This document shows positions 11,542 to 24,014 of a stretch of DNA of 64,000 nt, in pieces; position 1 is the stretch's first letter; the number at the start of each line of letters is the position of its first letter. Location of the stretch: positions 18,053,428 through 18,117,427 of the forward strand of contig NC_084803.1 of NCBI RefSeq assembly GCF_963583255.1, given 5' to 3'. Position numbers and translations under genes: made by a program. This DNA comes from Pyrus communis. Taxonomy: Eukaryota; Streptophyta; Magnoliopsida; Rosales; Rosaceae. The notes under the pieces are model-generated. The model saw nothing but the letters and a program-made list of their open reading frames with translations, was not told the origin of the DNA and searched no databases.

Positions 11542-11919
11542 TCAATTTAGAATTTTGTCCCAGGCTCCTAAAAACTCAAGACCAGCTCTAGCTTTTGGAC
11601 TCCAACTTGTTCTCTTTTTCCTGTGGGACTGCGGTGCTATTGGAGATCTCCCCTCCGATTTTGGGCAGGGTAGAAAATCACCTTCTTCTATCTCAAGCAC
11701 TGTTTTTTCCCCATCATCATGGGCTCGGAAAAGGACGACATCAAACAAAGGTTTAGTGTTGTTGGTATTCAACACAAAAGCGCGCACATCATCCAGTACC
11801 AAATTATTGTCACGCACAAATTCCAACCAACCTCTACAGAAAGTGAAATTGGATTTTCCTTTATCGTAATTCATATCAACATGCCAAGTTCTCCCATCCG
11901 AAACTCGAAGGGTAACCTT
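11542..11919 (-). pseudogene. Detached second B3 domain of B3 gene 3
   Basis: An open frame encodes most of a B3 domain (SKVTLRVSDGRTWHVDM, GWLEFVRDNNLVLDDVRAFV, KPLFDVVLFR) and a basic C-terminal tail. It corresponds to the last exon of the intact paralog at 8,794. The intron 3 acceptor and the first roughly 15 codons of that exon are missing. Instead it abuts the end of exon 3 directly, in a different frame, after a TAG stop at 11,923-11,921. It therefore cannot be translated as part of the upstream gene. Confidence 0.75.
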
Positions 11920-11920
11920 A

Positions 11921-13049
11921 CTAGAATTGTCGAAGATAAGTTGGCTTCATGGCAACATGGAAAGAAGAAGGGTTTTGAGATTTGAAGACCTCAGCTCTAT
12001 CAAGGGCTGTAGCTTTTCCATTCTTAGTCAATGGATTCATCCTCCCAACATACCCAGGTCTTTGTTTCTCGAATCTTCGAGTGTTAGATTTGCCTTCTCC
12101 ACGTTTATTAGCGGGAAAATTATCTTTCCCTGTTAAAGATTGCAATATATAGAACATTACAAGTAAACCCTTAATGGCAGAAAACAAAATAACATGTATT
12201 AAAAATAGAAACACATGTTTGGCAATTTTTCATTTCTTTTCAACTTTTTCAATGACTTCTCGAATGTCATTTGACGAAAGTTGAATGATCAAACTATGAT
12301 ATGGAACCACAACCACATTATGTTTAATAGTGTAAGTTGATGTTGAGTTAGGCTTTACCACTTGAACTTGTTCTGTTTTTCTTGTGAGGCCTAGTACAAG
12401 GCAATGTAGATTTCCCCCTATGGGTTGAATAATCGTCTAAATCATCATCAGAATCATCATCTTGATCAGCTGAGTCCATCTGGGGCATTGCTTGTGGATA
12501 GTCAATCTCTGTGCAACTTCTGTCAAATATGAACACGTTGAACTTGGAATTCCCTTCATATTGAAATACTAGCCAGTGACCGCAGCGTAGAGAGTAAAAC
12601 TCAGAGAAGTCTGGCCTACCATTGTCAAACCAAGCCTTACCATCCCATCTTCTGAGTTCTACTGGCCATTCTGAACCATTTGGAAGCTTAAGAAGTACTG
12701 GGTTTGAAAGCTTATCTCCATATTTCTTCACAAATTTCTTTGGAATACTCTGTGCACAACAGAGATCGTGTTAACTAACTGGTGATAAATTTAAAAGGAT
12801 GAATTATCGGCTATATTTGTAGCTAAAAAATGAATCATCTCAAACAATATTGTGGTTAACAATATTATTTAATAGCATAGTGACGGCAAGAAACATCTTT
12901 CACAAGCATATCGACGGAGACCCGTTTCTGAGAGTGAGAGAGAGAGAGAGAGAGGTGCTTACTAGTTTTCTGTTGCTAGAAATGTCCTCTAGGATGGCTT
13001 TAAAAAAATGGGGAGGCCAGTTATCAGTTTTCCCGTGTACAGAAGCCAT
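11921..13049 (-). CDS. Truncated B3 domain protein (one B3 domain, 228 aa)
   Basis: Exons 13049-12963, 12749-12359 and 12129-11921 use the same splice positions and phases as the four-exon paralog at 8,794-10,371. Exon 1 (MASVHGKTDNWPPHFFKAIL) and exon 2 (IPKKFVKKYGDKLSNP, ELRRWDGKAWFDNG, YSLRCGHWLVFQYEG, FDRSCTEIDYP) form a complete first B3 domain. An acidic Asp/Ser stretch and a basic RPHKKNRTSSSG segment follow. Exon 3 should splice to a second B3 exon, but an internal deletion removed intron 3 and the start of exon 4. The frame runs LRQF and stops at 11,923-11,921. The product, if made, is a single-domain B3 protein; whether it is functional is unknown. Confidence 0.7.
12931..12954. repeat. 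(GA)n microsatellite in intron 1 of B3 gene 3
   Basis: A short GA run, (CT)n on the coding strand, directly downstream of the exon 1 donor, matching the position in the other B3 paralogs. Confidence 0.9.
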
Positions 13050-13139
13050 AGCGACACTTCAATTGTCTTTTTCAAAGCTTTGCCACCAGGTTCTTGGAAG
13101 AAAGCTGCATACTGGTTGCGTTAATATATATGGTCGTGA

Positions 13140-13910
13140 ATAAATGGAGGGATTAAAAAAAAAAAGGTTTAATAACTCAATTTTTTTCCATTCTAAATTT
13201 TACTTTAAGGTAATACTGCAAAACTATATGTTTAAACCACATTTTATAAATCATATGATGTGATTGTTAATAATTAAATTATGAGGCTTTTAGAGATAAT
13301 GGCTTGTGACAAATGATTTTTAGAATATAACCGAGAAGGTTTTCAATGTCTAAAAAGGATCCTTCATTTTAATACACCATGGCATGTCACTAATAATAAA
13401 CCACATGTTTTACTACTCTACTATTTACAAGAATGTCATCCTTATTGTCTACAATGTAACCTCCACCATAAAAATTTGAAAAATGTAACAGTTTCATCAT
13501 TATGACTCATAAAAGTAACATCCATCTTCATTGTCTAAAAAATGTCATCCTTATTGTCCATAACTACCTACTTTTTGTTTTTTTGTTTTTTTTTTTTTTT
13601 AATTTATATTTGTTCAAATTTTATATTGTGTGGAGAATGCACTAATTTATGTCCGATAGCTTCTGTACGGTCAATTAAGTACGTTATATAGTTCAGGTCC
13701 GATAGATTTGATACAATCAATTTGGTACGATTTGTATTTTTTATGTTTTAGTTCACCAGGTCCGATAAATTAGGTCTGATAGATTAGGTCCGATAAATTA
13801 GGTACGTTATATAGTTTAGGTCTGATCAATTCGGTACGGTCTATTAGGTTATGATTCACATTCCATTTTTTTTAAATAAAAAATTGTTCTTTACATTTAT
13901 CTCTGGATTT
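13140..13910. repeat. AT-rich spacer with degenerate GGTCCGATA-type repeats
   Basis: No gene. From about 13,650 the words GGTCCGATA, AATTAGGTACG, TTAGGTCTGAT and TTCGGTACGGT recur many times at irregular spacing. The same words reappear at 14,290-14,400 on the other side of the Cassandra LTR, and an 80-bp phrase ending CATTTATCTYTGGATT is present on both sides. The source element is unknown. Confidence 0.5.
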
Positions 13911-14204
13911 TGTAACATCCCAGATCGTCCAAGGGAGTGGATCATGTAAGCTTTATATGTATATTCCCATCTCTACGTAGCATGAGGCCTTATGGGAGCT
14001 CACTGGCTTCGGGTTCCATCGGAACTCCGAAGTTAAGCGAGTTCGCACGAGAGCAATCCCATGATGGGTGACCCATTGGGAAGTTCTCGTTTGAGTTCCC
14101 AGAAACAAAACCGTGAGGGCGTGGTCGGAGCCCAAAGCAGACAATATCGTGCTGCAGAGGAGTCGAGCCCGGAATGTGGTGGGGGCCCGGACCAGGATGT
14201 GACA
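13911..14204 (+). mobile_element. Cassandra TRIM solo LTR (5S rRNA-derived)
   Basis: This 294-bp unit starts TGTAACATCC and ends GGATGTGACA, the usual TG..CA LTR ends. Its middle (about 14,010-14,100) is a recognisable 5S rRNA derivative: GGTTCCATCGGAACTCCGAA, GTTAAGCGAGTT, GAGAGCAATCCCATGATGGG, TGACCCATTGGGAAGTTC. That combination defines the Cassandra family of terminal-repeat retrotransposons in miniature. No second LTR or internal domain is adjacent, so it is a solo LTR. Flanks are GATTT and ATTTA, sharing only ATTT, so the target duplication is imperfect. It is not a functional 5S gene, because ribosomal 5S positions are diverged and LTR ends surround it. Confidence 0.9.
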
Positions 14205-14826
14205 ATTTAGTTCTAATTTATTTAATCCGAAACTATAAAAATAAAAAAGAATGCATTGAGAATATAGGTACACTATATTGTTCTACATACAAAATTGTTC
14301 ATTATTTGGGTACTGTCAATTAGGTCCTACCATTCAGTATGGTCGGTGAAGTACCATATAGTGTAGGTTCGATCAATTCGGTACGGTGAATTAGGTTGTG
14401 ATTTCACATTCTATTTTCTCTATTTGTATTTTTTTTTTTCATTTATCTTTGGATTCACCTTCAATTTGGCATCTAAAAGCCCCCTTTTTTTTTTCTTTTT
14501 TTTCTGAATACAACAAGAATTTGGTTTCTAAGTTTTCTGCCTTTTTTGTTTGATCATGGTTTTTGAGTTTTATGGGTTCTTTGATTGGAATAACACATGA
14601 CGGTTTATGGTAATATTATTGTTATAACGAACATGTTATTTATTGATCTAGTTAATCAAGCATTCTTGAAAAATTAATTATATATTTGTTTCTCTAATTG
14701 GTTTTAAGAGAGTTATAAGGGTAATAGGGAAACTAAAAATGCACTATTTTTTTTTTTAAATGATTAAATGTGACATGGAGGACTATTTTTAATTTTTTTT
14801 ATCTTGCATACGGTATTATTGAAAAA
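14205..14826. other. AT-rich spacer after the Cassandra LTR
   Basis: Contains the second batch of GGT(C/A)CGAT-type degenerate repeats (14,290-14,400) and long T runs. No gene is seen. Confidence 0.4.
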
Positions 14827-16051
14827 GGCCAAATTGGATTCATGATCCCCGTGGTTATAAGGTATTCAGAAAATTACCCATGTGGTAAAAAAATTAGGAT
14901 TTAAATCCTTATGGTGAAGGTTATTAGCAAATTTAACCCAAATATGAGATTTCTGTTAAACCTCAGTTAAATGTAGCGATAAAAGTATCCAACCACTCTT
15001 TTCTTTTTAGCCTTCTTCTCTCGTCCCTCATTCTGTCTGTGTTATTGTACCTCCTCTCGGTTCATTCTGCTCTCACACATTTATTCTCTGTTAGCCATTT
15101 TCTTTCTGTCTCTGTAATCTTAAAAATGTAGGAATAGCATTATTCGAATGCTTACGAAAAAAAATTACACCTTTAATGAAAGCAAGACTGCAACACATTA
15201 TCCCAAAAGAAACCCATTTAGGAATGTACCAATAATTTCCAGTTAAGTATTCAAACGAAGAATTGCAGACTTCAAGCATTAAAATCCAACCCTAACAAAG
15301 CAATAACAGAAGAGATTAAAAGCCAATTAAGCAAACACTCGCCTGCAAATCCAATGATTTCAACAATTTACACTTCTCAGCAAAATTAGACCGATACTGG
15401 AGGCATTGGAGCACCAGATTAAGCTCAGCTTTTCGAGCCTGGGTAATCTGTCGCTGATAGCAGTCATACCGGCGTCCCATAAGCTGTTCAAATCAAGCAC
15501 GTTGTCGTCGGAGCCATTGGCAGAATGCAGCCTCACCGACGAAAGGTTAAGGCGCTTGTCAATGTGAACGGTGCGAACGTTGCGGAATTGGCGGCGAGGC
15601 GGCCGACGATGAGGTCCGGGCTGCCGATGGTGCTGATGCAGAGGGCGGTGCTATCGCTTGCAGACGAGGGAGCAGGCATCACTGCTGGGCTTGGAGTCAA
15701 GTAACCCATTTGATGCAAACTTGTCAGACATAAAAAAAGAGCTTCCATAAAAAAAAAAAGTGTGGTTGACATTAAAGGCGGAAGAGTGTGGTTGACATTA
15801 AAAACAAGAGGGCGGTGCTGCCGTGGAGGTATAATTGCACAGACACGGAGAGAAGAAGAGAAGGCTAGCAGAAATAAAGAGCGTGGTTGGACATTTTTAT
15901 CCTTGTACTTAACTGAGCTTAACAGAAGTTTGTTTTTTGGGTTAATTTTGCTAATAATTTTCACCATAAGGGTTTAAATCTTAATTTTTTTACAACATGG
16001 GCAATCTTCCGAATACCCTATTGCCACGGGAACTATTATTCCGATTTGGCC
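14827..16051. mobile_element. Pack-MULE-like element carrying an F-box/LRR gene fragment
   Basis: Long terminal inverted repeats of about 170-180 bp are seen at 14,827-15,000 and about 15,880-16,051. They start GGCCAAATTGG on the left and end with its near complement CCGATTTGGCC on the right. Matching internal words include ATTTAAATCC..., TTTTTTTAC and CCATGTGG/ACATGGG. The flanks ATTGAAAAA and (T)GTTGAAAAA agree in 8 of 9 bases, as expected for a MULE 9-bp target duplication. The interior is host-like coding DNA, not transposase. It is therefore a non-autonomous Mutator-like element that captured a gene piece. Confidence 0.75.
15343..15701 (-). pseudogene. F-box/LRR (FBL4-like) gene fragment captured by a MULE
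   Basis: On the minus strand, three short frames resemble the N-terminal part of plant F-box/LRR proteins of the FBL4 type. They read LDSKPSSDACSLVCKR (end of the F-box), then NVRTVHIDKRLNLSSVRLHS, then MTAISDRLPRLEKLSLIWCS followed by FAEKCKLLKSLDLQ (first LRR). They need frameshifts to join. The piece ends at CAG followed by GCGAGT, where the source exon would have a GTGAGT donor. That suggests genomic, unspliced DNA was captured, with the donor later mutated. The F-box start and the remaining leucine-rich repeats are absent. It is not expected to be functional. Confidence 0.7.
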
Positions 16052-17208
16052 TGTTGAAAAAACAATCTTGTATAGAGATTAAAACAAAAATTTCTATTAA
16101 ATTATTAAGTGTTGATTATCGTGCTTATTTATTATTGGTAACGCAACATCACATAATTACAAATATGATCTAAAAAATTGATCTACTTAGCATTATTCTT
16201 CACTTTATATACACACTATTCATTGTATTGAAAAACCATTCATCCCTTTGTAGAACTCGATGTGCACTTCAAAAATGTCAACTTCAATTATGATAATGCG
16301 ATGTTTATTGAAAAAAAGGGTTGGAAAGTGTAGCATTATTAGAATATCAAAAGTCCAATTAAAGTATTGTATTTATTTAGAAATATGTTATCCACACACA
16401 TTTTTTTACTTCTCACACATCTTCTTAATTTGCTGATGTCAGATCGAATGAATTAAAGAAGATCAAATAACATAAATTAACACGGGGTGTGTGAGAAGTC
16501 CACACCCCATATATCTAATGGGTAATGCTAGAGAGATTAAATTTGTAGACAAAATTTGCAAACTAAATAATGTGCTATTAATAAAAATGAGCATGTTTAT
16601 CAACACTAAAGCCATAATCCAATCATCATAGTCACAACTCAATTTGTACGCCAAGGAAGGCCTCTGCTCTGTTTCATAAGCATGCATAAGAAATTTTTGC
16701 ATGTAATAAGTTATTGAGGAATACTTGGGCTTAGAAGGTGGTTCACGTGAAAAGGATCAGAATTCGAACACATTATTTATAGCTCCATTCGTTACATCAG
16801 TTTAATAATAAATAAATAAATAAACCACAAAGAAACGACTGATTCATCATGCAGTGCACTTAGAAGAATGATTGTTCAATTGGTTAGTTGACTGAGATAA
16901 ACAAACAAAACCAAATTTACCAGATTATTCCTAAAAGAGACAATTGGGGAAATGAAGGAGGGAGGACGGTTCTCAGGGTTGGGTCTATTGGGTTTTCTTG
17001 TTTTTATTTTTGGTTATGTTAAATTTATTTTCTTAAATTTTTTGAAAAAACATTTATTTTTAAAGTTAACATTGGTTAGTTAGCGGAACACAAGGCGAGC
17101 TACTCGGAGGGGAGCAGACAGCGGGATTGATAGTGGTAAGCAAAAACTGTTCCTAAACATATGATATTTTTTGTTCAAAAGGAAACCATTTCAGAAATTT
17201 GTCCCAGG
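16052..17208. other. Gene-free AT-rich spacer
   Basis: No supported gene or complete element. The 3' untranslated region of the next B3 gene probably lies at the right end. Short stretches around 16,380-16,560 contain an imperfect inverted pair (CACACATTTTTTTACTTCTC / GTGTGTGAGAAGTCCACAC), perhaps a decayed MITE. Confidence 0.35.
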
Positions 17209-19296
17209 CTACAAGTTTTGAACAGAATCAGCAGCTGCATCAACATTTTCTTCCATCTCAGCTGGCACTGTTTTCTCCCCGTCAATATTGGTACGCTTTG
17301 CAGCTTGTCCAGAGCGGAAAAAGACAACATCAAATAAAGGTTTAGCGCTGTTGTTGATCGACACAAAGACACACACATCACCACTTTCCAAACTATTGTC
17401 ACGCACAACTTCCATCCAACCACGCCCGAATTTGGCCTTCTTTCCTTCTGAAAAATAATTCAAATCAACGGGCCAAGTTCCCACATTTGAAACTCGAAGG
17501 ATGACTTCACAGGACTTTTTGATATGATGTACCTTGTGAAAATCAGACGGCAAAAACTGAAAAGAACACACAACGAAGAAAACAATGCAGAAAGGAGAAG
17601 CTAAGAAAATCTTTGAAAGAAACATTGATGATTCTTCTACTGATATAAGTAAACGAAATCTTAATGGCTCAACATGGACGTTCGTGGAATGCTTACCAAG
17701 AAATAAGAGCTGATGTAACTAGGACTCATGGCAACAACAAAAGAAGTAGGGTTTTGAGATTTGAAAGCAGTAGCTCTCTGAAGGGCTATACTGCCTCCAC
17801 TTTCAGTTGGAACATCATATTTCCCTGTAAAAAAAGTAAAATATTACAAACAAGAAGAGAATAAAAGAACATAATATGGTTATGTAGAAACATATATGTT
17901 CTTTCGTTTTCACTTCTATCTTAGATTTTAGACTGCTTTACCGCTTGTAGTTGTTCTGCTTTTCTTCTGAGGCTGAGGATATGGTAATGAAGATTTCTTA
18001 CTTGTTTTTCTTTGGTGGGATGGAAATTTGTCAAATATTACAACAGAATTATCACAAGAATCATCACTGGATCCATTACTAGAATTGTTATCAGAATCCT
18101 CACTAAACTCATCACTAGAGTCATCAGTAGAATCATCATCCAAGATTTGAACAGAATCACCATCTGCTTGATCAGATTCTTCCATCTTAGGCACTGTTTT
18201 TCCCTCATCAATGCTACAACTGGCAGCTTCTTTAGAGCGGAAAATGAAAACATCAAATAAGGGTTTTACGTTGCTAGTTGACACAAAAACACACACATCA
18301 CCAAGTTCCAAATTATTGTCACAAACAATGTCCATCCAACCACGCCTGAATGTGGCCTTTCCTTCTTCATATCTCAAATCAACAGTCCAAGTTCTCCCAT
18401 CCGAAACTTGAAGAATGACCTCACAGGATTTCTTAATAGGACGTAGCTTGCAAAACTCAGATGGCAACCACTGGAAGGAACACAAAAATAACAAAGGATA
18501 GCATGAATGAGAAAGTAAAAAAGGGAATGAAGATTGAGAATATTAATGATATTATTTACTGACACATGAATACAAAATTTTATAAAGTTTACCAAGAGCC
18601 CAGAGTTGGTATAACTGAGCCTCATGACAACAATGAAAGAAGGGTTTTGTGATTTGAAAGCAATAGCTCTCCGAAGAGCTACAACCTCTCCACTTGGAGT
18701 GCTAGACGACGTGACTCCATATTTTTCAGCTGGAAAATCACATTTTCCTGTAAAACAATTTGCAGTAGGATATTACAGATTAGCTGAAAACACAATACGT
18801 AATACAAATAGAAACAAACATGTCATTTTCGTTTCACTTCCGGTGAGATTTTATAATGATTACCACTCGAACTTGTTATCCTTTTCTTGTGAGGCTGAGG
18901 ACTTGGCAATGTAGATTTCTCCCTTGTTTTTCTTGGGCAAGGTAAAAATTTATCTAAGATCATAGCAGAATTATCACCAGAACCATCACCGGACTTGTAA
19001 CTCAAATCATCACCATAATCGTCATTAGAATCATTTGCAGAATTGTCACGAGATTCATCATGAGAAGTTAGTTCCATCTTTGGCATTGTTAATGGATATT
19101 CAATCTCCGTGCAACTTTTATCAAATATACACACATTGAATTTGGAATGCCCCTCATATCAAAAAACCAGCCAGTGACCGCAATCTAGAGAGTAAAATTT
19201 GGAAAACTCTGGCCAACCATTGTCAAACCAAACATCACCATCCCATCTTCTAAGTTCTACTATCCATTCTGAACCACTTGGAAGCTTAAGACATAC

Positions 19297-19504
19297 TAAA
19301 GACACACATTATTCTCAGTCAACCCAACAGCCAACAGTGCTAGAGTCCAAGTCATCAATTGCTTAGTCTTTAAGTTTTCTATTGTAACTAATTCATAGAT
19401 TAAGCTTAATTAGTTACATTAGTTGTTAACTAATGTTATTAGCTGCTGTGTATAAATGCATCCAATGTAACCCAGTTTCATTTAATGAGAATATATTTCT
19501 AATA
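19297..19504 (+). repeat. Copia 5' LTR
   Basis: 208 bp ending TTTCTAATA before the primer-binding site. The first bases are TAAAGACAC where the 3' LTR has TGTAAAGACAC, so the TG terminus is lost. A TATAAA box lies near the 3' half (TGTATAAATG). Confidence 0.93.
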
Positions 19505-19655
19505 TGGTATCATCCCTTTTTCGCTTCACCGCTTTTCCTTCGATCCTCTTCTTCTTCGTCGCTCCCTGCGATCTCTGATTTCTTCGATCTTTGATCCTCT
19601 CTCTTCATTTTCTTGCGGATCTTGATCGATATCTTCTTCTTTTCTCCTCTCTGAT

Positions 19656-22600
19656 TTGATTCCGATGCCTTCGTCGAGTTCATCTCCAATGAATCCTGAT
19701 GTTCTTGCCCCAAATTCGTCCCCGATGAACCCTAATTTTCCTACGGTTCCGCCTTCTCCCTCCATTTCTTCGATTTCGATTCAGAATATCAGTTGTATGG
19801 TTCCTACCAAGCTTAAACGGGACAATTATCTTGTTTGGAATGCGTTGTTTGCTCCAATTTTTCGTCGCTACAAGCTTACCGGGATTGTTGATGGCTCTGA
19901 GATTTGTCCTTCTCCCTTCTTGCTTGATGCTTCTGGCAAGATCACTGGTACTCCAAATCCAGATTTCGATCTGTGGTATGAAAAGGATCAAAATATCCTT
20001 ATTTGGCTCAATTCTACTCTTTCGGAAGATCTCATTCCGTTCACCGTTGGTGTTACTTCTTCTCGCGAGCTATGGTTGAATCTTGAACAACGCTTTGGCG
20101 GCGTTTCTGCTGCTCACATTCACCAGCTTCGCTCTCGCCTGCATACTGTTCAAAAAGGGGATCTTGCGATTTCTGAATACATTCAGCTCATCAAATCCAT
20201 CTCTGATGCACTCATGGCTGCCAGTGCTCCGATCTCTGAAAGTGATTTGATTGCAGTCACTCTTAATGGCCTTTCTAATGACTATGAGTCATTTGTTGAC
20301 TCAATTATGCTTCGCATCTCTTCTACCTCCTTGGATGAACTACATGGCCTACTGATTAACAAAGAATTGTTCATGCAGCGCAAGAAGAAACATGTTGCTT
20401 TATCTGTTTCTAAACCCTTTCAAGCCTATGCGGCTCAGTCTCCCCAATCTCAACCGCCTCTTCTTCCCACACCACAGGGATATACTGTACCGAGGCAATT
20501 CAATCGTGGTAAAGGCTCTTATTGAGGCAATAATTCTCGTGGCACCAATACCTATCGAGGCTACACCTATCGGGGCAACAACTATCGAGGCAACAACTAT
20601 CGTAGTAATTCTGGCAGTTATCCTCGTCCCTCTAGTCATTCCCATGGTCATCGTGATCCATGCCAAATCTGTCATTCCCCTGATCATGATGCTCTGGACT
20701 GCTTTGAACGCATGAATCATGCCTTTGTCGGTAAAATTCCTCCTACAAAATTGGCTGCTATGTGTGCTCACACTAATCTCCCCTCTTTTGCTCCTACTTG
20801 GCTCATGGACTCCGGTGCCACATCTCATATAACAAATGACATCTCTGCTCTTCATTCTCCAGCTCCTTATAATGGTCAGGACAAGGTTTATATTGGTGAT
20901 GGTCAAGGTATGCCCATCCACCATACTGGTAGTTCTTTTCTCACTACTCCTGCTGCCACTTTTTGTCTGAATAATGTTTTACATGTTCCTGCCATGAAAC
21001 ATAATCTCCTTTCTGCGTATCAATTCTTACGAGACAATCACTGCAAATTAACTCTTGATTCTGATGGTTTTACAATCAAGGATCGTATGTCGGGGAGGAA
21101 GCTTTTCCGAGGGCCCGTTAAAGATGGGTTTTATCCATTTCAAGGACTTCCTCCAGCTTATAATTCTTCATTTGCTCTTGTCAGTAGCAAGGCTTCTTTA
21201 CCAATGTGGCACAATCGACTCGGCCACCCCTCCTCTGCTATCTTTCGAAAGGCTTTAACTAGTAGTTCTATAGTTTACAGTGGTAAAAAGTTTACTTCTT
21301 TCTTCTGTTCCGATTGTGCAATTGGTAAGAATCACAAATTGCCTTTCACTGCAAGTCTCAGTTCTGTCTCTGTGCCTCTGGAACTTGTTCATTGCGATGT
21401 TTGGGGACCTGCCCCTACTTTGTCTGTCACTGGTTACAAGTACTATGTGTTGTTTGTTGATGAATTCACCAAGTACAGTTGGTTGTTTCCTTTAAAGCTC
21501 AAGTATGAGGTGTATTCAGTATTTGTCAATTTCAAGGCTTATGTAGAAAACTTGGTTGGTAATAAAATCCAAGTTCTTCGATCAGATTCTGGGGGTGAGT
21601 TTACAAGCTCCTGTTTTAATTCTTTTCTTCTGCAACATGGCATTTTGCATCAATATTCTTGTCCTCATACACCGGAACAGAACGGTTGTGTTGAACGAAA
21701 ACATCGGCACCTTGTTGAGATTGCTCGAACTCTTCTTACTGCATCAAAGGTCCCTCATCAGTTTTGGGTTGAGGCATTTTCTACTGCCCTGTATTTGATC
21801 AACAGGCTTCCCATCTCTAACCTTGATAAATCTCCATGGGAATTACTTTTCCATAAGTCTTCGGATTATTCCAAGCTCAAGGTTTTTGGCTGTAGTTGTT
21901 ATCCATGGCTTAAACCATATTCTACTTCTAAGCTTGATGGGAAGAGCATTCACTGTGTTTTTCTCGGTTACAGTTTGCACCACAAAGGCTATCGTTGCCT
22001 AGATCCTCTTACATCCAAGGTTTACATCTCTCGCCATGTCCTTTTTAATGAATCTCATTTTCCTTTTCATACACCACTCAAGTTCACTCCGGTGCACCAC
22101 AATCCCCTTTCCCTATCTCCCACCTTCACTATTCCTTTCACTTTTACCTGTCATTCCTCACCTTCTATCCTTCCTTCCACTTCCTCATCTATTCCCACTG
22201 TCTCCAATTCTCCCATTGTCTCTACTTCTCCTATCCCGCCTATATCCCCTTCTCCAACAGTGCAGGATTCTTCACCAGTGCCACCTTCTCCACTCCCACA
22301 TCCACCTCCCCTCTCTACCAACACTCATTCCATGATTACTCGATCCAAAGCCGGGATTTTTAAACCCAAAGCCTTGGCTGCTACTAAACATCCTATTGAT
22401 TCCTTAGATTTTGTTCCTACCACTTTTCTTCAAGCCTCTCAGCATGATCACTAGATGCAAGCCATGGCTGAGGAGTTTCAAGCCCTGCAGTCAACTGGCA
22501 CTTGGTCTCTTGTCCCTTCTACACCACAACAAAATCTTGTCGGTTGTAAATGGGTGTTTCGAATCAAAAAGAAACCTGATGGTAGTGTGGACAGGTACAA

Positions 22601-24014
22601 AGCCCGTTTAGTCGCAAAGGGATTCCATCAACAGGAAGGCGTTGACTTCCAAGAGACTTTTAGCCCGGTTGCCAAACCTATCACCATTCGCATTCTCTTG
22701 ACATTAGCAGTGCAATTTGATTGGTTTTTAAACCATTTGGATATAAGCAATGCCTTCTTACATGGGACGCTCAAGGAGGAGGTGTTTATGCAACAACCCC
22801 CTGGATTCATTGATCCTTCCCAGCCATCTCATGTCTGCAAGCTTTCTAAGTCCTTGTATGGTCTCAAGCAAGCCCCACGAACATGGTATGATAAATTGTT
22901 TCAAACTTTACTTTCTCTTGGGTTCCAGAACTCTCAATCTGATTGCTCCCTGTTTGTGAGTTTCAAGCCCTCTCTTGTGATTGTCCTAGTATATGTTGAT
23001 GATATACTAGTTACTGGACCTAGTGCTCATGCCTGCAATGCTTTCATTCACAAGCTCAGTCAGCTCTTTCCTGTCAAAGATTTAGGCCCGTTACACTACT
23101 TCTTGGGGTTAGAAGTTCATCGCACCTCCGCTGGCATTTTTCTCAGTCAACATAAATATGTCATGGATCTTCTTCTCAAGACTCACATGGATGGCAGCAA
23201 ACCCTGCACTACTCCTCTTGGTACTCAGAAGTTAAACCACAGTGGTACACTTCTCTCTAATCCCCATGAATATAGGTCTATTGTTGGGGCATTACAGTAT
23301 TTGACATGGATTCGCCCTGATCTTTCTTTTGCTGTTAATCAACTCTGTCAATTTCTCCATTGTCCGAGAGACACACATTTTCAATCTGTTAAACGTGTCT
23401 TACGTTTTCTTAAAGGCACTGTGAATGATGACATCTGGTTCAAAAAAGGTTCTCTCACTCTTACTGCCTTCTCGGATGCTGATTGGGCTGGCTGTGTATT
23501 TGATCGACGCTCTACCAGTGGTTACTGTGTGTATCTTGGTTGCAACCTTATCAGTTGGTGTGCCAAGAAACAGCCCACAGTTGCTCGCTCCTCCATTGAA
23601 GCTGAATATCGTTATTTGGCTCACACTTCTGCCGAGATCACCTGGATTTGCAAAATTTTCAAGGACATGGGCTTTCCCCTGCCCCGGGTTCCTCTTCCTT
23701 GGTGTGATGATGTCTCTGCCATTTTTCTTGCTTCAAATCCAGTTTTTCATGCTCGAACAAAACATGTCGAAATAGACTACCATTATATTCGAGAACTGGT
23801 TTTAGCTTCTCTACTGAAAGTTCAGTTTGTTCCTAGTCTCCATCAAATTGCAGATATTCACACTAAGTCCCTGTCCAAGGGTCGATTTCAGTTTCTTCGT
23901 TCCAAGCTTTCACTTGGTTCCCCTCCGTTCAGCTTGAGGGGGTGTAAAGACACACATTATTCTCAGTCAACCCAACTGCCAACAGTGCTAGAGTCCAAGT
24001 CATCAATTGCTTAG
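19656..24014 (+). pseudogene. Copia gag-pol polyprotein with two in-frame stops
   Basis: One continuous frame codes gag-pol, interrupted only by TGA at 20,523-20,525 and TAG at 22,452-22,454. Gag (19,656 on) has a UBN2-type core. After the first stop come YRG-rich repeats and a zinc knuckle CX2CX4HX4C (from 20,661). Pol follows: aspartic protease (DSGATSH), the pre-integrase HH-CC region (H..H..C..C near 21,210-21,320) and the integrase core (D..D..E, SDSGGEF and EQNG near 21,585-21,690). The reverse transcriptase has YVDD at 22,992-23,003, and RNase H follows (DADWAGC, SSIEAEYR). The frame runs a short way into the 3' LTR. The second stop looks like a CAG to TAG change. Every catalytic motif is still present, so only the two stops mark it as defective. 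The lineage may be Ale/Retrofit-like, which is tentative. Confidence 0.93.

Noticed and set aside
14010..14110. 5S rRNA gene
   Set aside because: The 5S-like core is diverged and lies within TG..CA LTR ends; the same structure with primer site and purine tract occurs at 60,072-60,971. It is a Cassandra LTR.
15533..15967. 144-codon minus-strand frame as a gene
   Set aside because: It overlaps the captured F-box fragment in another frame and runs into the MULE terminal repeat; the F-box homology is in different frames.
20400..20924. 174-codon minus-strand frame
   Set aside because: Antisense to Copia gag-pol and low complexity (mirror of the YRG repeats and zinc knuckle region); no domain.
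22036..22335. Plus-strand frame rich in Leu/Pro/Ser
   Set aside because: Shadow of the Ser/Pro-rich linker between Copia integrase and reverse transcriptase.
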